DNA of 64,000 bases from JAKLQR01 sp963753165 (GCA_963753165.1 CAVWBP010000008.1:62001-126000); one strand, 5' to 3'. Positions 1 through 8,522 are shown, counted from the stretch's first letter. Numbers and translations are program-made. Notes: generated from the letters alone by a model not told the origin.

Positions 1-55
1 AACAAACGCCTGTCTCCTGTTCAGGAAATTTGAAAGCTAGCCCTTTTTTTTAGCA

Positions 56-751
56 ATGCAGAATAATGACTATACCGCATTAGAACAGTCTCTCGGATAT
101 TCTTTCCGGGACAGACAGCTTCTTTTGGAAGCACTGACACACCGGTCTTTTTATCACGAGCATCCCGATCAGGCATATGCGTACAATGAAAGGCTTGAAT
201 TCCTCGGTGATTCTGTCCTCGGATTCGTAATCGTTGAGTATCTCTATTCTCTGGAAAGCAAGCTTCCGGAATCGGTAATGGCCAAGACAAAGTCCTATAT
301 TGTCAAGGAGGCTGTGCTCTCCGATCTGGCTTCACACATATCGCTTGGCAAGTACCTCCGTCTCGGGAAAGGAGAAGAGACGACAGGGGGAAGAACAAAA
401 AGGTCCCTGCTCGCAGACGCTGTCGAGGCCGTATTGGGTGCGCTTTACCTCGATGGCGGATTAGGGGAGGCAAGAAGCCTGATCCTGAGCTTCCTGAAAG
501 AAAAGATTGATTCCATCATAAGTTCCGGTGAATTTCACGATTTCAAGACAGAATTGCAGGAAAAGACCCAGATGCTCTTCGGTTCGATACCGGCCTATAA
601 AATTATCAAACAGGAAGGAGAAGAACACAAAAAAATCTTCACCATCGAAGTGCATATAGCCGGGGAGCACTACGGGACAGGCATCGGGAAAAGCAAGAAA
701 GAAGCAGAAATTTCCGCCGCAAAAGAAGCTCTCAAAAAACTCTCCCTGTAA
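56..751 (+). CDS. rnc: ribonuclease III
   Basis: Cytoplasmic endonuclease that cleaves double-stranded RNA, including rRNA precursors. The 231-residue protein has the family signature NERLEFLGDSVLG at residues 44-56, the second acidic helix DAVEAVLGALYLD near residue 121, and a C-terminal double-stranded-RNA-binding domain from about residue 155. Length is normal for the family. No clear Shine-Dalgarno precedes the ATG, but an in-frame stop lies 18 bases upstream, so the start cannot move far. It is probably the last gene of an operon entering from the left; the copper genes that follow are functionally unrelated. Confidence 0.96.
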   Translation: MQNNDYTALEQSLGYSFRDRQLLLEALTHRSFYHEHPDQAYAYNERLEFLGDSVLGFVIVEYLYSLESKLPESVMAKTKSYIVKEAVLSDLASHISLGKYLRLGKGEETTGGRTKRSLLADAVEAVLGALYLDGGLGEARSLILSFLKEKIDSIISSGEFHDFKTELQEKTQMLFGSIPAYKIIKQEGEEHKKIFTIEVHIAGEHYGTGIGKSKKEAEISAAKEALKKLSL

Positions 752-877
752 TCATTTGTCAGCGCATGTTTGACGATCCGACGCATTTTTGGTAACGTTT
801 CACTAATGAGGCCTGTCTGTATAGGGAACGGGACAGGATCACATACTGCCGGAATAAGACCAAAGGAGGTGAATCTC

Positions 878-1033
878 GTGGCAAAAGATCCGGTTTGCAA
901 TATGGACGTTGATGAAAAAAAGGCTGCCGCAACGAGTGTGTATAAAGGAGAAACATATTATTTCTGCGCGAAAATCTGCCAAGAGAAATTTGAAAAGGAG
1001 CCGGAGAAGTATAGAAAGAAAGAAGAGGGATAA
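878..1033 (+). CDS. small YHS-domain metal-binding protein
   Basis: A 51-residue protein that is essentially one YHS domain: KDPVCNMDV near the N-terminus, then YKGETYYFCAKIC and a short charged tail. YHS domains bind heavy metals or accompany copper and mercury enzymes; the three cysteines are the likely ligands. The GTG start at 878 is chosen because AAAGGAGGTG lies just upstream at ideal spacing; a longer in-frame reading from 770 adds 36 residues with no domain similarity. The same module occurs twice at the N-terminus of the copper ATPase at 4676, so this is probably a free-standing metal carrier of the same system. The role is inferred from context. Confidence 0.85.
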   Translation: MAKDPVCNMDVDEKKAAATSVYKGETYYFCAKICQEKFEKEPEKYRKKEEG

Positions 1034-1093
1034 CACGGGCAGTCCCTGCCAAGTCCAATCGGTAAAATCATTGAATCTCATGAGGAGAAAAAT

Positions 1094-1357
1094 ATGAAGC
1101 AATTTATCCTGGCAGCTGTTTTTGTAGTTATGAGTACCGCATCACCCTCTGCACAGACACTTATAACAGAAGGTACGATTCCGCAGCACGCTCCGCAGCA
1201 TGAATGCAAAGCTGCCTGCGCTCAGCCATGGCTTAAGAAGGCAATAGACCTTTATGATTCACTCTTGAAACATCCGGAGTCAATTACCCCGGTCTCACAG
1301 GAAGAGGTCCGGGACAATCTGCAAAAGGCGTATGACTGTCTCACAAAGAGTCCATAA
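1094..1357 (+). CDS. small secreted Cys/His-containing protein of unknown function
   Basis: I do not recognise this family. The 87-residue product starts with a classical signal peptide (charged MKQ, hydrophobic stretch, likely cleavage after SPSA near residue 20). The mature part holds PQHAPQHECKAACAQP, a His/Cys-rich segment that could bind metal, followed by a predicted helical region with a third cysteine. GAGGAG lies at good distance upstream of the ATG. Its place between a YHS protein and a multicopper oxidase suggests a periplasmic copper-related role, but that is context only. Confidence 0.7.
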   Translation: MKQFILAAVFVVMSTASPSAQTLITEGTIPQHAPQHECKAACAQPWLKKAIDLYDSLLKHPESITPVSQEEVRDNLQKAYDCLTKSP

Positions 1358-1479
1358 CGAAGGAGAGACACAGGGAGAGAAATCCGTGTCCGGATCCGCA
1401 TAGGGAACAGAAAAAAATCGGTTTTCCGCGGTTTGCCTGATGACGAATTGTGCTGTTTTCAAAAAAAAAGGATGTGGCT

Positions 1480-2940
1480 ATGAAAAAATTGACACGAAGA
1501 GAGTTCATGAAATATTCGGGCATCAGCGGAGCGGTTTTTCTCTCAAAATTCGTGTTCCCCGGAAGCATATCGCATGCGTATGCCGAATCGGTAAAGGAAA
1601 AAACACTGACCGCTGCGTTCAGTAAGGTAGATTTGGGAACGGGAAAACCATTTGTTGCCTGGACGTATAACAATCAGGTTCCGGGGCCTGAAATCAGAAT
1701 AACCGAGGGGGAGAAGGCAAGGGTACTCCTGAAGAACAAACTTAAGGAAGGCACTACTATTCACTGGCACGGCCTGCCTGTGCCGAACCGGATGGACGGG
1801 GTTCCCTATGTGACTCAGAAACCGGTTGAGCCCGGCGGGACCTTCCTCTATGAATTCGAGGCAATGCCTCCGGGGACCTACTTGTATCATTCCCATGCCT
1901 CCTATCAGCTTGACAGGGGGCTTTATGGAGCTATTATTGTAGAGCCGAAGAGAGAAGGTCGAAGCTATGACAGGGAATATGTCATCATGCTCGAAGACTG
2001 GGCCCGGATTGACGGAGGCGGCCCCGAGGCGGCAAGACGGGGGAATATCCGTCCGGGTATGGGCATGATGGGTATGGGAAGGGGGGGAGGACAACACGGG
2101 CCGCCCCTCCGGGAGCCTCTGTATGATGCCTATACCATCAATGGGAAGGTATTTGGATCATCGCCTCCTTTTAAGGTGAGAAAAGGGGATAAAGTCAGGT
2201 TGCGTATTCTCAACCCCTCTTCCTCTACGGTCTATACACTCAGGATCGCAGGCCATCCTCTGAAAATTACGCATACCGACGGGAGACCGGTACTCCCTGC
2301 GGAAGTGGATGCATTGAGGATAGGAATGGGTGAACGGTATGACGTCGAACTCAGCGCAAATAACCCCGGCCGATGGCATATTTACAATATCAGAGACGGA
2401 AGCCCGGCCGGCGGGTGGCCCCTCGGAACGCTTCTCTACGAAGGAATACAGGCCCCGACCTATAAGGATGACCCCATAACGAGATACAGGATCAGCGACT
2501 ACAGTCAGCTGGAAGGGATAGACGAAAAGTATATGCGGCCTGTGTCATCCGTTGACAGGGTTGTCAGGATGACGCTCTCCGGAGGGATGATGTCGCCGTA
2601 CTGGACAATCAACGGGAGAGTATATCCGGATTCAGACGACCTGTCACTGAGACAGGGGGAGAGAGTAAGACTTGAGTATTCCAATATGAGCATGATGGCA
2701 CATCCCATGCACCTTCACGGTCACTTTTTTGAAGTGGTGGGAACGGGAAGAACAACAGGAATAAGGGTGAAAAAGGATACGATCACAATCCCTCCGCATA
2801 TGGGGAGGGGCGCGGTCGAATTTATTGCCGACAACCCCGGTGTGTGGTTCCACCACTGCCATAACCTCTATCACATGGAAGCGGGGATGGCGAACCTTGT
2901 GAAAGTGCTGCCCCCGCAATCACGGAAAGGCAGCAGATAA
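1480..2940 (+). CDS. multicopper oxidase (periplasmic, Tat-exported)
   Basis: A 486-residue cupredoxin-fold oxidase, probably a cuprous oxidase protecting the periplasm (CopA/CueO-like). Copper-ligand motifs are all present: HWHGLP near residue 95, HSHASYQ near 137, HPMHLHGHFFEV near 408 and HHCHNLYHMEAGM near 458, supplying type 1, 2 and 3 sites. The N-terminus has a twin-arginine motif, TRREFMKYSG, with a hydrophobic stretch, so export is expected to be Tat-dependent and folded. A Met/Gly-rich loop (GMGMMGMGRGGG) lies mid-protein and may bind Cu(I). ATG 1480 is preferred over GTG 1450 because AAGGA precedes it and the Tat motif then sits at the N-terminus. Confidence 0.93.
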   Translation: MKKLTRREFMKYSGISGAVFLSKFVFPGSISHAYAESVKEKTLTAAFSKVDLGTGKPFVAWTYNNQVPGPEIRITEGEKARVLLKNKLKEGTTIHWHGLPVPNRMDGVPYVTQKPVEPGGTFLYEFEAMPPGTYLYHSHASYQLDRGLYGAIIVEPKREGRSYDREYVIMLEDWARIDGGGPEAARRGNIRPGMGMMGMGRGGGQHGPPLREPLYDAYTINGKVFGSSPPFKVRKGDKVRLRILNPSSSTVYTLRIAGHPLKITHTDGRPVLPAEVDALRIGMGERYDVELSANNPGRWHIYNIRDGSPAGGWPLGTLLYEGIQAPTYKDDPITRYRISDYSQLEGIDEKYMRPVSSVDRVVRMTLSGGMMSPYWTINGRVYPDSDDLSLRQGERVRLEYSNMSMMAHPMHLHGHFFEVVGTGRTTGIRVKKDTITIPPHMGRGAVEFIADNPGVWFHHCHNLYHMEAGMANLVKVLPPQSRKGSR

Positions 2941-2950
2941 AGGAGGCAAT

Positions 2951-3313
2951 ATGTACGCGGCAATTTTTCAGAACGGCATTTCAGTCCAGTGGGGCGGCTA
3001 CGGCCAGGGTATGGGCCCGGACATGATGAACTGGGGATATGGCATGGGCTGGTTCATGGGCATCGTGAATATAATTTTCTGGGTAGCGGTTATTATCGGC
3101 GTTATTTACCTCATCAAGTGGCTTGCCGCTTCCTCCAGGCAGGGAGGGCACCAGGCAAAGACAGAGGATTCAGCAATGGAAATTCTCAGGAAACGCTACG
3201 CTGCAGGGGAAATCAACAAGGAGGAGTTTGAAGAGAAGAAGAAAGTCTCTGGAAAAATAAACAGGCAGTTTAGATTACCTAAGAACTGCCTGTTTCATGA
3301 TCCTTGTGGTTGA
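2951..3313 (+). CDS. SHOCT-domain small membrane protein (C-terminus probably frameshifted)
   Basis: A short membrane protein: Gly/Met-rich extracytoplasmic start, one transmembrane helix around residues 36-57, and a cytoplasmic SHOCT motif (AMEILRKRYAAGEINKEEF). AAAGGAGG precedes the ATG by six bases. SHOCT domains normally end a few residues after this point. The +1 frame gives KSLEK and a stop at 3258-3260, right before the terminator hairpin, whereas the frame as read runs through the hairpin with meaningless residues. I therefore infer a one-base error or mutation near 3230-3245, with a true product of about 102 residues. It follows the oxidase by 10 bp and is probably co-transcribed; its function is unknown. 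Confidence 0.75.
   Translation: MYAAIFQNGISVQWGGYGQGMGPDMMNWGYGMGWFMGIVNIIFWVAVIIGVIYLIKWLAASSRQGGHQAKTEDSAMEILRKRYAAGEINKEEFEEKKKVSGKINRQFRLPKNCLFHDPCG
3259..3295. terminator. hairpin terminator between convergent genes
   Basis: Perfect 12-bp inverted repeat AAACAGGCAGTT / AACTGCCTGTTT with a 13-base loop. It lies between the SHOCT gene and the convergent Met-rich gene, and the stem is immediately followed by Ts on either strand, so it can serve both directions. The true stops of both neighbours (3260 and 3321) flank it once their frameshifts are restored. Confidence 0.75.
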
Positions 3314-3832
3314 TGTGCTGCTACCAGCACCCCTGAGGGGCCTTTTCATATATCTTTTCCTGGAGTTCACGGAGGTCTTTTTCGAGTTTCGCAACCGTTT
3401 CAGGCGTTGTTTTGGGATTACGGATCGTTTCAAAATATTCGTATCTCTTGGTATGTAAATCTTTCTCATTCCGGCAGTGTCGTCAAAGAATTTCTGGCAG
3501 GCTTCGTTCTGCTGAGAATAGCCCGGACCCATCATGCCCGGTCCCATGCCGTAGCCGCCGCTATCATGCCAGCCACCCATCATGCCCGGACCCATGCCAT
3601 AGCCACCGCCCATCATGCCGCGTCCCATCATGCCTGGACCCATACCGTAACCACCGCCCATCATCCCCGGTCCCATCATGCCGTAGCCACCACCCTGTCC
3701 TAAATTTTGACCGCAATAGGGACAGTAATTCCAGCCTTGCCCGCCACCCATCATGCCCGGTCCCTGGGCATATGCAAGAACGGCGACGAGAAGCACTACT
3801 AAAAAACCTGTAAGAACAATAGCTCTTTTCAT
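3275..3832 (-). CDS. Met/Gly-rich periplasmic heavy-metal-resistance protein (frameshifted)
   Basis: Secreted protein with a signal peptide ending near AYAQ, a CPYCG pair, repeated GPGMMGGGYGM-type units (likely soft-metal binding), then a helical Spy/CpxP-like C-terminus. As read, the frame breaks near 3460-3466: the next frame gives LHTKRYEYFETIRNPKTT, then ETVAKLEKDLRELQEKIYEK and a stop at 3321-3323, which is a far more natural helical ending than the Arg/Ser-rich tail as read. One missing base explains it, giving a restored product of about 170 residues. The start at 3832 follows AAAGGAGGTG. It is divergent from the rhodanese gene and convergent with the SHOCT gene. A copper/metal chaperone role is inferred. 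Confidence 0.75.
   Translation of the reverse strand: MKRAIVLTGFLVVLLVAVLAYAQGPGMMGGGQGWNYCPYCGQNLGQGGGYGMMGPGMMGGGYGMGPGMMGRGMMGGGYGMGPGMMGGWHDSGGYGMGPGMMGPGYSQQNEACQKFFDDTAGMRKIYIPRDTNILKRSVIPKQRLKRLRNSKKTSVNSRKRYMKRPLRGAGSSTSTTRIMKQAVLR
3526..3690 (-). repeat. in-gene repeats encoding Met/Gly units
   Basis: Imperfect direct repeats built on CCCATCATGCC and GGACCCAT words, coding GPGMMGGGYGM-like units in the minus-strand metal-binding protein. Such repeats expand and contract by slippage and could cause length differences between strains. Confidence 0.7.
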
Positions 3833-4085
3833 ACGTTCACCTCCTTTCATCACCGATTGTTTTATTCACTGTATATCAAATTGTGTGCCTTTCTGCAAAC
3901 CGTTGATTTATCTGATTTCTTGTTACTCAATATTGTATGGGATCAAGGCATTTTGCCCGTGCTGCATCCCAAAATGTCCGGACGAGGAAATGCGGGAACT
4001 GTAAAAATATCATGGAATCATAATGTTACGCTGTGGCATCGTTCTTGTTATAGATAGGGAAGGGAGCAATCCGGAGGTGCGCAGT

Positions 4086-4538
4086 ATGAATGCAGGGAAT
4101 ATGAAAAAGTTGAAGAGAATGATGCTGTTGTCTTTCACGTTCGCTTTTTTTCTGATCCATACAGTTTCTGCAGGAGATGTGTTCAAAAAAATGCCTGTTA
4201 ACGGCGGCGGGACTTATTTCAGTATCGGGCCTTCCAGTCTCAAGAAGATGCTTCAGAAGAAAGATTTTCTTTTCATAAATGTCCATATCCCCTATGAAGG
4301 CGAAATTGAAGGCACTGATATTTTTGTCCCCTATAATGAAATCCAGAAGAACCTCAACAAATTTCCGGCTGATAAAAGTGAAAAAATTGTCCTTTATTGC
4401 AGGAGCGACAGAATGAGCATAGTCGCTGCGCATTCTCTTGTCATGCTGGGATATACCAATATATGGAGCCTCGAAGGCGGTATGGCGGCCTGGAAGAAAA
4501 CAGGGTTCCCGTTGTTGAATACACGTGACACCCGGTGA
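4086..4538 (+). CDS. secreted rhodanese-like protein
   Basis: A 150-residue protein with an N-terminal signal peptide or anchor (hydrophobic residues 12-28) followed by a single rhodanese domain. The active-site loop is LYCRSDRMS with the catalytic cysteine at residue 105. The domain ends with GYTNIWSLEGGMAAWKKTGFP, written as two parts: GYTNIWSLEGG then MAAWKKTGFP, a hallmark of the family. GGAGGTG lies at 4073-4079 ahead of ATG 4086; an in-frame upstream start at 4023 has no ribosome site. It probably handles sulfur or thiol-bound metal in the periplasm; its position before the copper ATPase links it to the metal island by context. Confidence 0.85.
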   Translation: MNAGNMKKLKRMMLLSFTFAFFLIHTVSAGDVFKKMPVNGGGTYFSIGPSSLKKMLQKKDFLFINVHIPYEGEIEGTDIFVPYNEIQKNLNKFPADKSEKIVLYCRSDRMSIVAAHSLVMLGYTNIWSLEGGMAAWKKTGFPLLNTRDTR

Positions 4539-4675
4539 CGGGTTCGAATAAATAATGCTTTTTGATCAAAATTTCGGGACTCCATTCCCTGAAATAGACA
4601 GAAGGATATATCCACCGTGCGTAGTATGTGGAAATGCAAAAAGGCTTTTTTGCACAGAAACCCAAGGAGGATCGC

Positions 4676-7295
4676 ATGAAAGTCGTTGATCCCGTCTGCA
4701 AAATGACAATCGAGGATACAGATGCAGTTGCTGCCGCAACATACAAAGGAACGAAATATTATTTCTGCGCAGAACAGTGCAGGGAGGATTTTGACAAAAA
4801 TCCTGAAGCGTATATCAAAGAGGATGTGCCCGCGCCAAAATTCATGATGCTCTCTCCGAAAAAAGAGGGGGAAAAAGAAGGTGCTTCCCGAACAGCGAAA
4901 GACCCTGTCTGCGGAATGGATGTCGATCCGGAAAAAACCGATCTGAAATATGAATATAAGGGAGAACAGTACTTTTTCTGCAGCAGGCACTGTCTGGAGA
5001 AGTTCAGGAAAGATCCGGAGAAAATCATCGGGGGAGAAGCGCGCCCGGATATTGAAACACCGGCCCCACAGGGGGCTATTTACACTTGTCCCATGGACCC
5101 GGAAGTGAAGCAGGAGGGTCCCGGGTCGTGTCCGAAATGCGGGATGGCGCTCGAACCGGCTGTGCCCATAATGGCAACGAAAACGGAATGGACATGCCCG
5201 ATGCACCCGGAGATTGTGAAAGACGACCCCGGGAGTTGCCCGATCTGCGGGATGGCGCTTGAGCCAAGGACCGTAACGCAGGAAGAGGAAAATCCCGAGC
5301 TGATTGATATGACACGCCGCTTTAAAATAAGCGCGGTACTCAGCGTCCCGGTGGTCTTTCTCGCAATGCATCATATGATCCCGGGATTTTCTCTCGAAGC
5401 CTCTATAAATCCCTGGTGGCTGAGAATGCTTGAGTTTGTCCTCGCGACCCCTGTTGTCCTCTGGGCCGGCTGGCCTTTCTTTGTGCGGGGCTGGCAGTCT
5501 GTCATCAACCGCAGCCCGAATATGTTCACTCTCATCGGGTTGGGGGTCACTGTCGCCTATGTATATAGTGTGGTCGCAACCTTTTTCCCGGAAATATTCC
5601 CTGCGTCTTTCAGGGGAGAGGGGGGGAAGGTCGGGGTGTATTTCGAGGCTGCGGCAGTTATTATCACCCTGGTACTCCTGGGACAGGTCCTGGAACTGAG
5701 AGCACGGGGACAGACAGGTGCAGCAATCAGGGCACTGCTTGGTCTCGCACCCAAAACAGCACGCCGCGTAAAAGCCGATGGTTCAGAGGAAGACATACCG
5801 CTTGAGCATGTGGCTCCGGGTGACTTGCTCAGGATCAGGCCGGGAGAGAAAATCCCTGTCGATGGAATTGTCACTGAAGGTTCAAGTTCTGTGGACGAAT
5901 CCATGATTTCCGGAGAGCCGATTCCAGTTCAGAAGCAGACAGGGGACCGTGTCATAGGCGCAACGGTGAACGGCACGGGAACACTGGTTATGAAGGCGGA
6001 AAAAGTGGGCGCCGGGACACTCCTTGCACAGATTGTCCGCATGGTGGCTGAGGCCCAGCGGAGCAGGGCCCCCATCCAGAAACTGGTAGATATTGTTGCT
6101 GCATATTTTGTTCAGATAGTCGTAGCTGCGGCAATTGCAACCTTTCTTATCTGGATCTGGATCGGACCAGAGCCCCGTTTTGCCTATGCGCTCATCAATA
6201 TGGTTGCGGTCCTTATTATCGCCTGCCCCTGTGCCCTTGGTCTGGCAACACCAATGTCTATTATGGTGGCAACCGGAAAGGGCGCTTCCTCAGGAGTGCT
6301 CTTCAGGAACGCTGAGGCGATTGAAGTGATGAAGAAAATAAATACCCTTGTTGTCGATAAAACAGGGACGCTCACTATCGGAAAACCGAAGGTGGTTGAA
6401 ATCCTTCCGGCTGAAGGATGGGATGACGCCTCAATGCTTCTCTATGCCGCCAGTATCGAGAGGGGGAGCGAACACCCCCTGGCTGCTGCAATAGTATCAG
6501 AAGCGCTTGAGAAGAAAGTTGAGGTAAAAAATGTGGAATCTTTCCAGTCGATTACCGGCAAGGGGGTGACGGGGAAGGTAGAGGGTCGTGATGTCGCGCT
6601 CGGAAATGTAAAACTTCTCGAAGACCTCGGGATCGAAGTCCTCTGATCTTGTCCGGAAGGCAGAGCAAATGCGTTCCGAAGGACAGACGGTAGTATTTCT
6701 TGTGGTGGATAAGAAAATTGCAGGGCTTCTCGGAGTTGCAGACCCGATAAAAAAGACAACACCCGAGGCGATCAAACAGCTGCATGGAGAGAATATAAAA
6801 ATCGTGATGCTCACAGGAGACAACCGCACCACTGCGGAAGCCGTTGCAAAGAAGCTGGATATCGATGAAGTGGTAGCGGAAGTGTTGCCTGATCAGAAAG
6901 CAGAGCAGGTCCGGCGCTTTCAGGAAGCAGGCAGGATTGTTGCGATGGCCGGTGACGGGATAAACGATGCCCCTGCGCTTGCCCAGGCCCATGTCGGTAT
7001 TGCCATGGGCACAGGGACTGATGTTGCGATGGAGAGTGCCGGCGTGACCCTTGTGAAAGGAGATCTCAGAGGGATTGTGCGGGCACGTATACTGAGCAGG
7101 CTCACCATGAGGAACATCAAACAGAACCTGTTCTGGGCTTTTGTCTATAATTCTATCGGGGTGCCGGTTGCAGCAGGCGTGTTGTATCCGTTCTTCGGCA
7201 TCCTGCTGAGTCCGATGATCGCGGCTGCGGCAATGAGTTTCAGTTCGGTGTCGGTCATAGGAAATGCCCTGAGGCTGAGTAGGGCAAAACTGTAA
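4676..7295 (+). CDS. copA: P1B-type copper-translocating ATPase with YHS and HMBD modules (frameshifted near 6640)
   Basis: Inner-membrane ATPase that exports Cu(I). In order: two YHS domains (DPVCKM at the start, DPVCGM near residue 80), two heavy-metal-binding CPM..PE..PGSCP.CGM modules (about residues 140-200), eight transmembrane helices, TGE-type actuator motif SGEPIPV, the ion motif CPC (residues 517-519) in IIACPCALGLATP, phosphorylation motif DKTGTLT (Asp 561), GSEHPLAAAI nucleotide motif, and GDGINDAPALAQA. As read, a stop occurs at 6644-6646 and the rest continues in another frame from SDLVRKAEQMRSEG. Removing one base at 6639-6643 restores an 872-residue protein. The start ATG 4676 follows AAGGAGG. 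The break may be an error rather than true inactivation. Confidence 0.92.
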
Positions 7296-7355
7296 AAGTA
7301 CATATCAAGAATGTCATTGAATAGTACTGACAATTCCAAACACGAGGAGGTATCT

Positions 7356-7742
7356 ATGTCTTACTATTTCAGCAAAACCTTGCAGATGTCATTTGATGAG
7401 GCGGTTGCAAAGGTGACAGAGGAATTGAAAAAAGGAGGGTTCGGAATACTTACCGATATCGACGTTCAGGCAACGCTCAAGAAAAAAATGAATGCGGACT
7501 TCAGGAAATACCGGATCCTCGGCGCGTGCAACCCGCCCTATGCCTATCAGGCGCTGCTGGCTGAGGACAAAATCGGCACGATGCTCCCATGCAATGTGAT
7601 CGTACAGGAAATTGCTGAGGGAATAGTCGAGGTTGCGGCGATAGACCCGATTGCGTCCATGCAGGCGATTCAGAATCCTAAATTGGGGGGCATTGCCATA
7701 GAAGTACAGGCGAAATTGAAAAAGGTGATTGATACCCTGTAA
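7356..7742 (+). CDS. DUF302 family protein
   Basis: A 128-residue protein matching DUF302: an N-terminal SFDEAVAKVTEELKKGGFG helix, ILTDIDVQATLKKKM, and LGACNPPYAYQALLAED with the conserved NP pair. The biochemical role of the family is not established; members often accompany heavy-metal and sulfur genes. GAGGAGG precedes ATG 7356 with good spacing, while the upstream in-frame start at 7311 lacks a site. It closes the copper island, 60 bp after the ATPase, and may be co-transcribed with it. Confidence 0.88.
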   Translation: MSYYFSKTLQMSFDEAVAKVTEELKKGGFGILTDIDVQATLKKKMNADFRKYRILGACNPPYAYQALLAEDKIGTMLPCNVIVQEIAEGIVEVAAIDPIASMQAIQNPKLGGIAIEVQAKLKKVIDTL

Positions 7743-7802
7743 CCCCTTAATTATTAGGGAATGCTCTGATAATGTAACAGCGCAATAAAAAAGTTTCTAC
7801 CC

Positions 7803-7816
7803 CCTACCCAGGTAGG
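7803..7816. promoter_or_regulatory. perfect short palindrome, possible operator
   Basis: CCTACC-CA-GGTAGG is a perfect 6-2-6 inverted repeat in the 127-bp gap between the DUF302 and PilZ genes, about 55 bases before the PilZ start. No T-run follows, so it does not look like an intrinsic terminator; a protein-binding site is possible. No factor can be named. Confidence 0.3.
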
Positions 7817-7869
7817 AGGCAATTCATTGGTTCAATCCTGCATAGTAAAAGTATGAAGGGTTGATTGCG

Positions 7870-8148
7870 ATGGAAACGAAAGACCGCAGGAGGAGCGAGC
7901 GTAAGGCAGTCTGCAAAGCTGTCGATTATGTGTTGCTTCCCTCACCCACAGAAGAACCCTTGAGTGGTGTGATCGTTGACATGAACGAACACGGCATCTG
8001 TATTTTCACGACCGAGAAACTCACAGAAGGCCAGAAGATTATGCTCAGGAACGGCGTCTCTCAGTCGGAAAAAACCGCAGTTGTTCGCTGGGGCGAGAAA
8101 TATCAGGACCTCTATTACCGCATAGGCCTGGAATTTGAGGAACCGTAG
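7870..8148 (+). CDS. PilZ domain protein
   Basis: A 92-residue single PilZ domain: RRRSERKAVCKAVDY supplies the RxxxR cyclic-di-GMP-binding switch, and IVDMNEHGICIFT the D/NxSxxG-like second motif, here D-M-N-E-H-G, with the usual serine replaced by asparagine or glutamate. The C-terminus reads YYRIGLEFEEP as expected. It probably binds cyclic di-GMP, with the altered motif leaving affinity uncertain. ATG 7870 has GAAGGG about ten bases upstream; the TTG at 7861 is too close to it. A decayed second PilZ gene follows directly. Confidence 0.82.
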   Translation: METKDRRRSERKAVCKAVDYVLLPSPTEEPLSGVIVDMNEHGICIFTTEKLTEGQKIMLRNGVSQSEKTAVVRWGEKYQDLYYRIGLEFEEP

Positions 8149-8154
8149 AAGCCG

Positions 8155-8522
8155 ATGATCGCAGTCAGAGAAAAGAAGAATATTCCCAACAAAAGAAGAC
8201 TGAGAAGATTTCAGTCATCGTTGTAGAATAACCTTTACTTTGATGGAGTTGACGTACAGGGGGTTGTCAAGCAATTTTTCTCTGGACGGTCTCTTCGTGA
8301 GGACGAGAATACCCTGTCCCGCCAGGAACACTGCTTGATATAACAATTCATTTTCCGAATGAATTAACCTCTCGTCTGCAGGGCAAAGTGATCCGGCCTT
8401 AAAAGAACCATTTCAGGGTATCCATGACGGCCAAGGACAAGCGAATATGGGGAGAAAGGCATGGGAATCAGGATACTGGAGAAGGATTCTCTCTATCTCC
8501 ATTTTATCAGACACTGTTGAAT
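8155..8522 (+). pseudogene. decayed PilZ-domain gene
   Basis: No open frame spans this stretch, but three frames in succession read like one PilZ protein. ATG 8155 gives a basic start ending NKRRLRRFQ. After a shift, SSNFSLDGLFVRTRIPCP appears (PilZ core NxSxxGxFIRT-like). After another shift near 8318, PGTLLDITIHFPNELTSR and LQGKVIRP follow. After a stop and a further shift, GMGIRILEKDSLYLHFIRHC ends at a stop at 8520-8522. The order and spacing match a complete PilZ domain of about 120 residues. At least three frame changes plus a stop argue for real decay rather than a single error. It starts six bases after the intact PilZ gene. Confidence 0.62.

Noticed and set aside
1543..2097. Minus-strand open frame of 184 codons
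   Set aside because: Antisense to the multicopper oxidase, with no family marks.
3753..4057. Two short plus-strand frames between the Met-rich and rhodanese genes
   Set aside because: No ribosome sites or domains; a Cys-rich stretch there is not conserved-looking, and the region more likely holds divergent promoters.
4394..5374. Minus-strand open frame of 326 codons
   Set aside because: It overlaps the rhodanese end and the well-supported copper ATPase on the other strand, has no ribosome site and no domain; it is a shadow frame.
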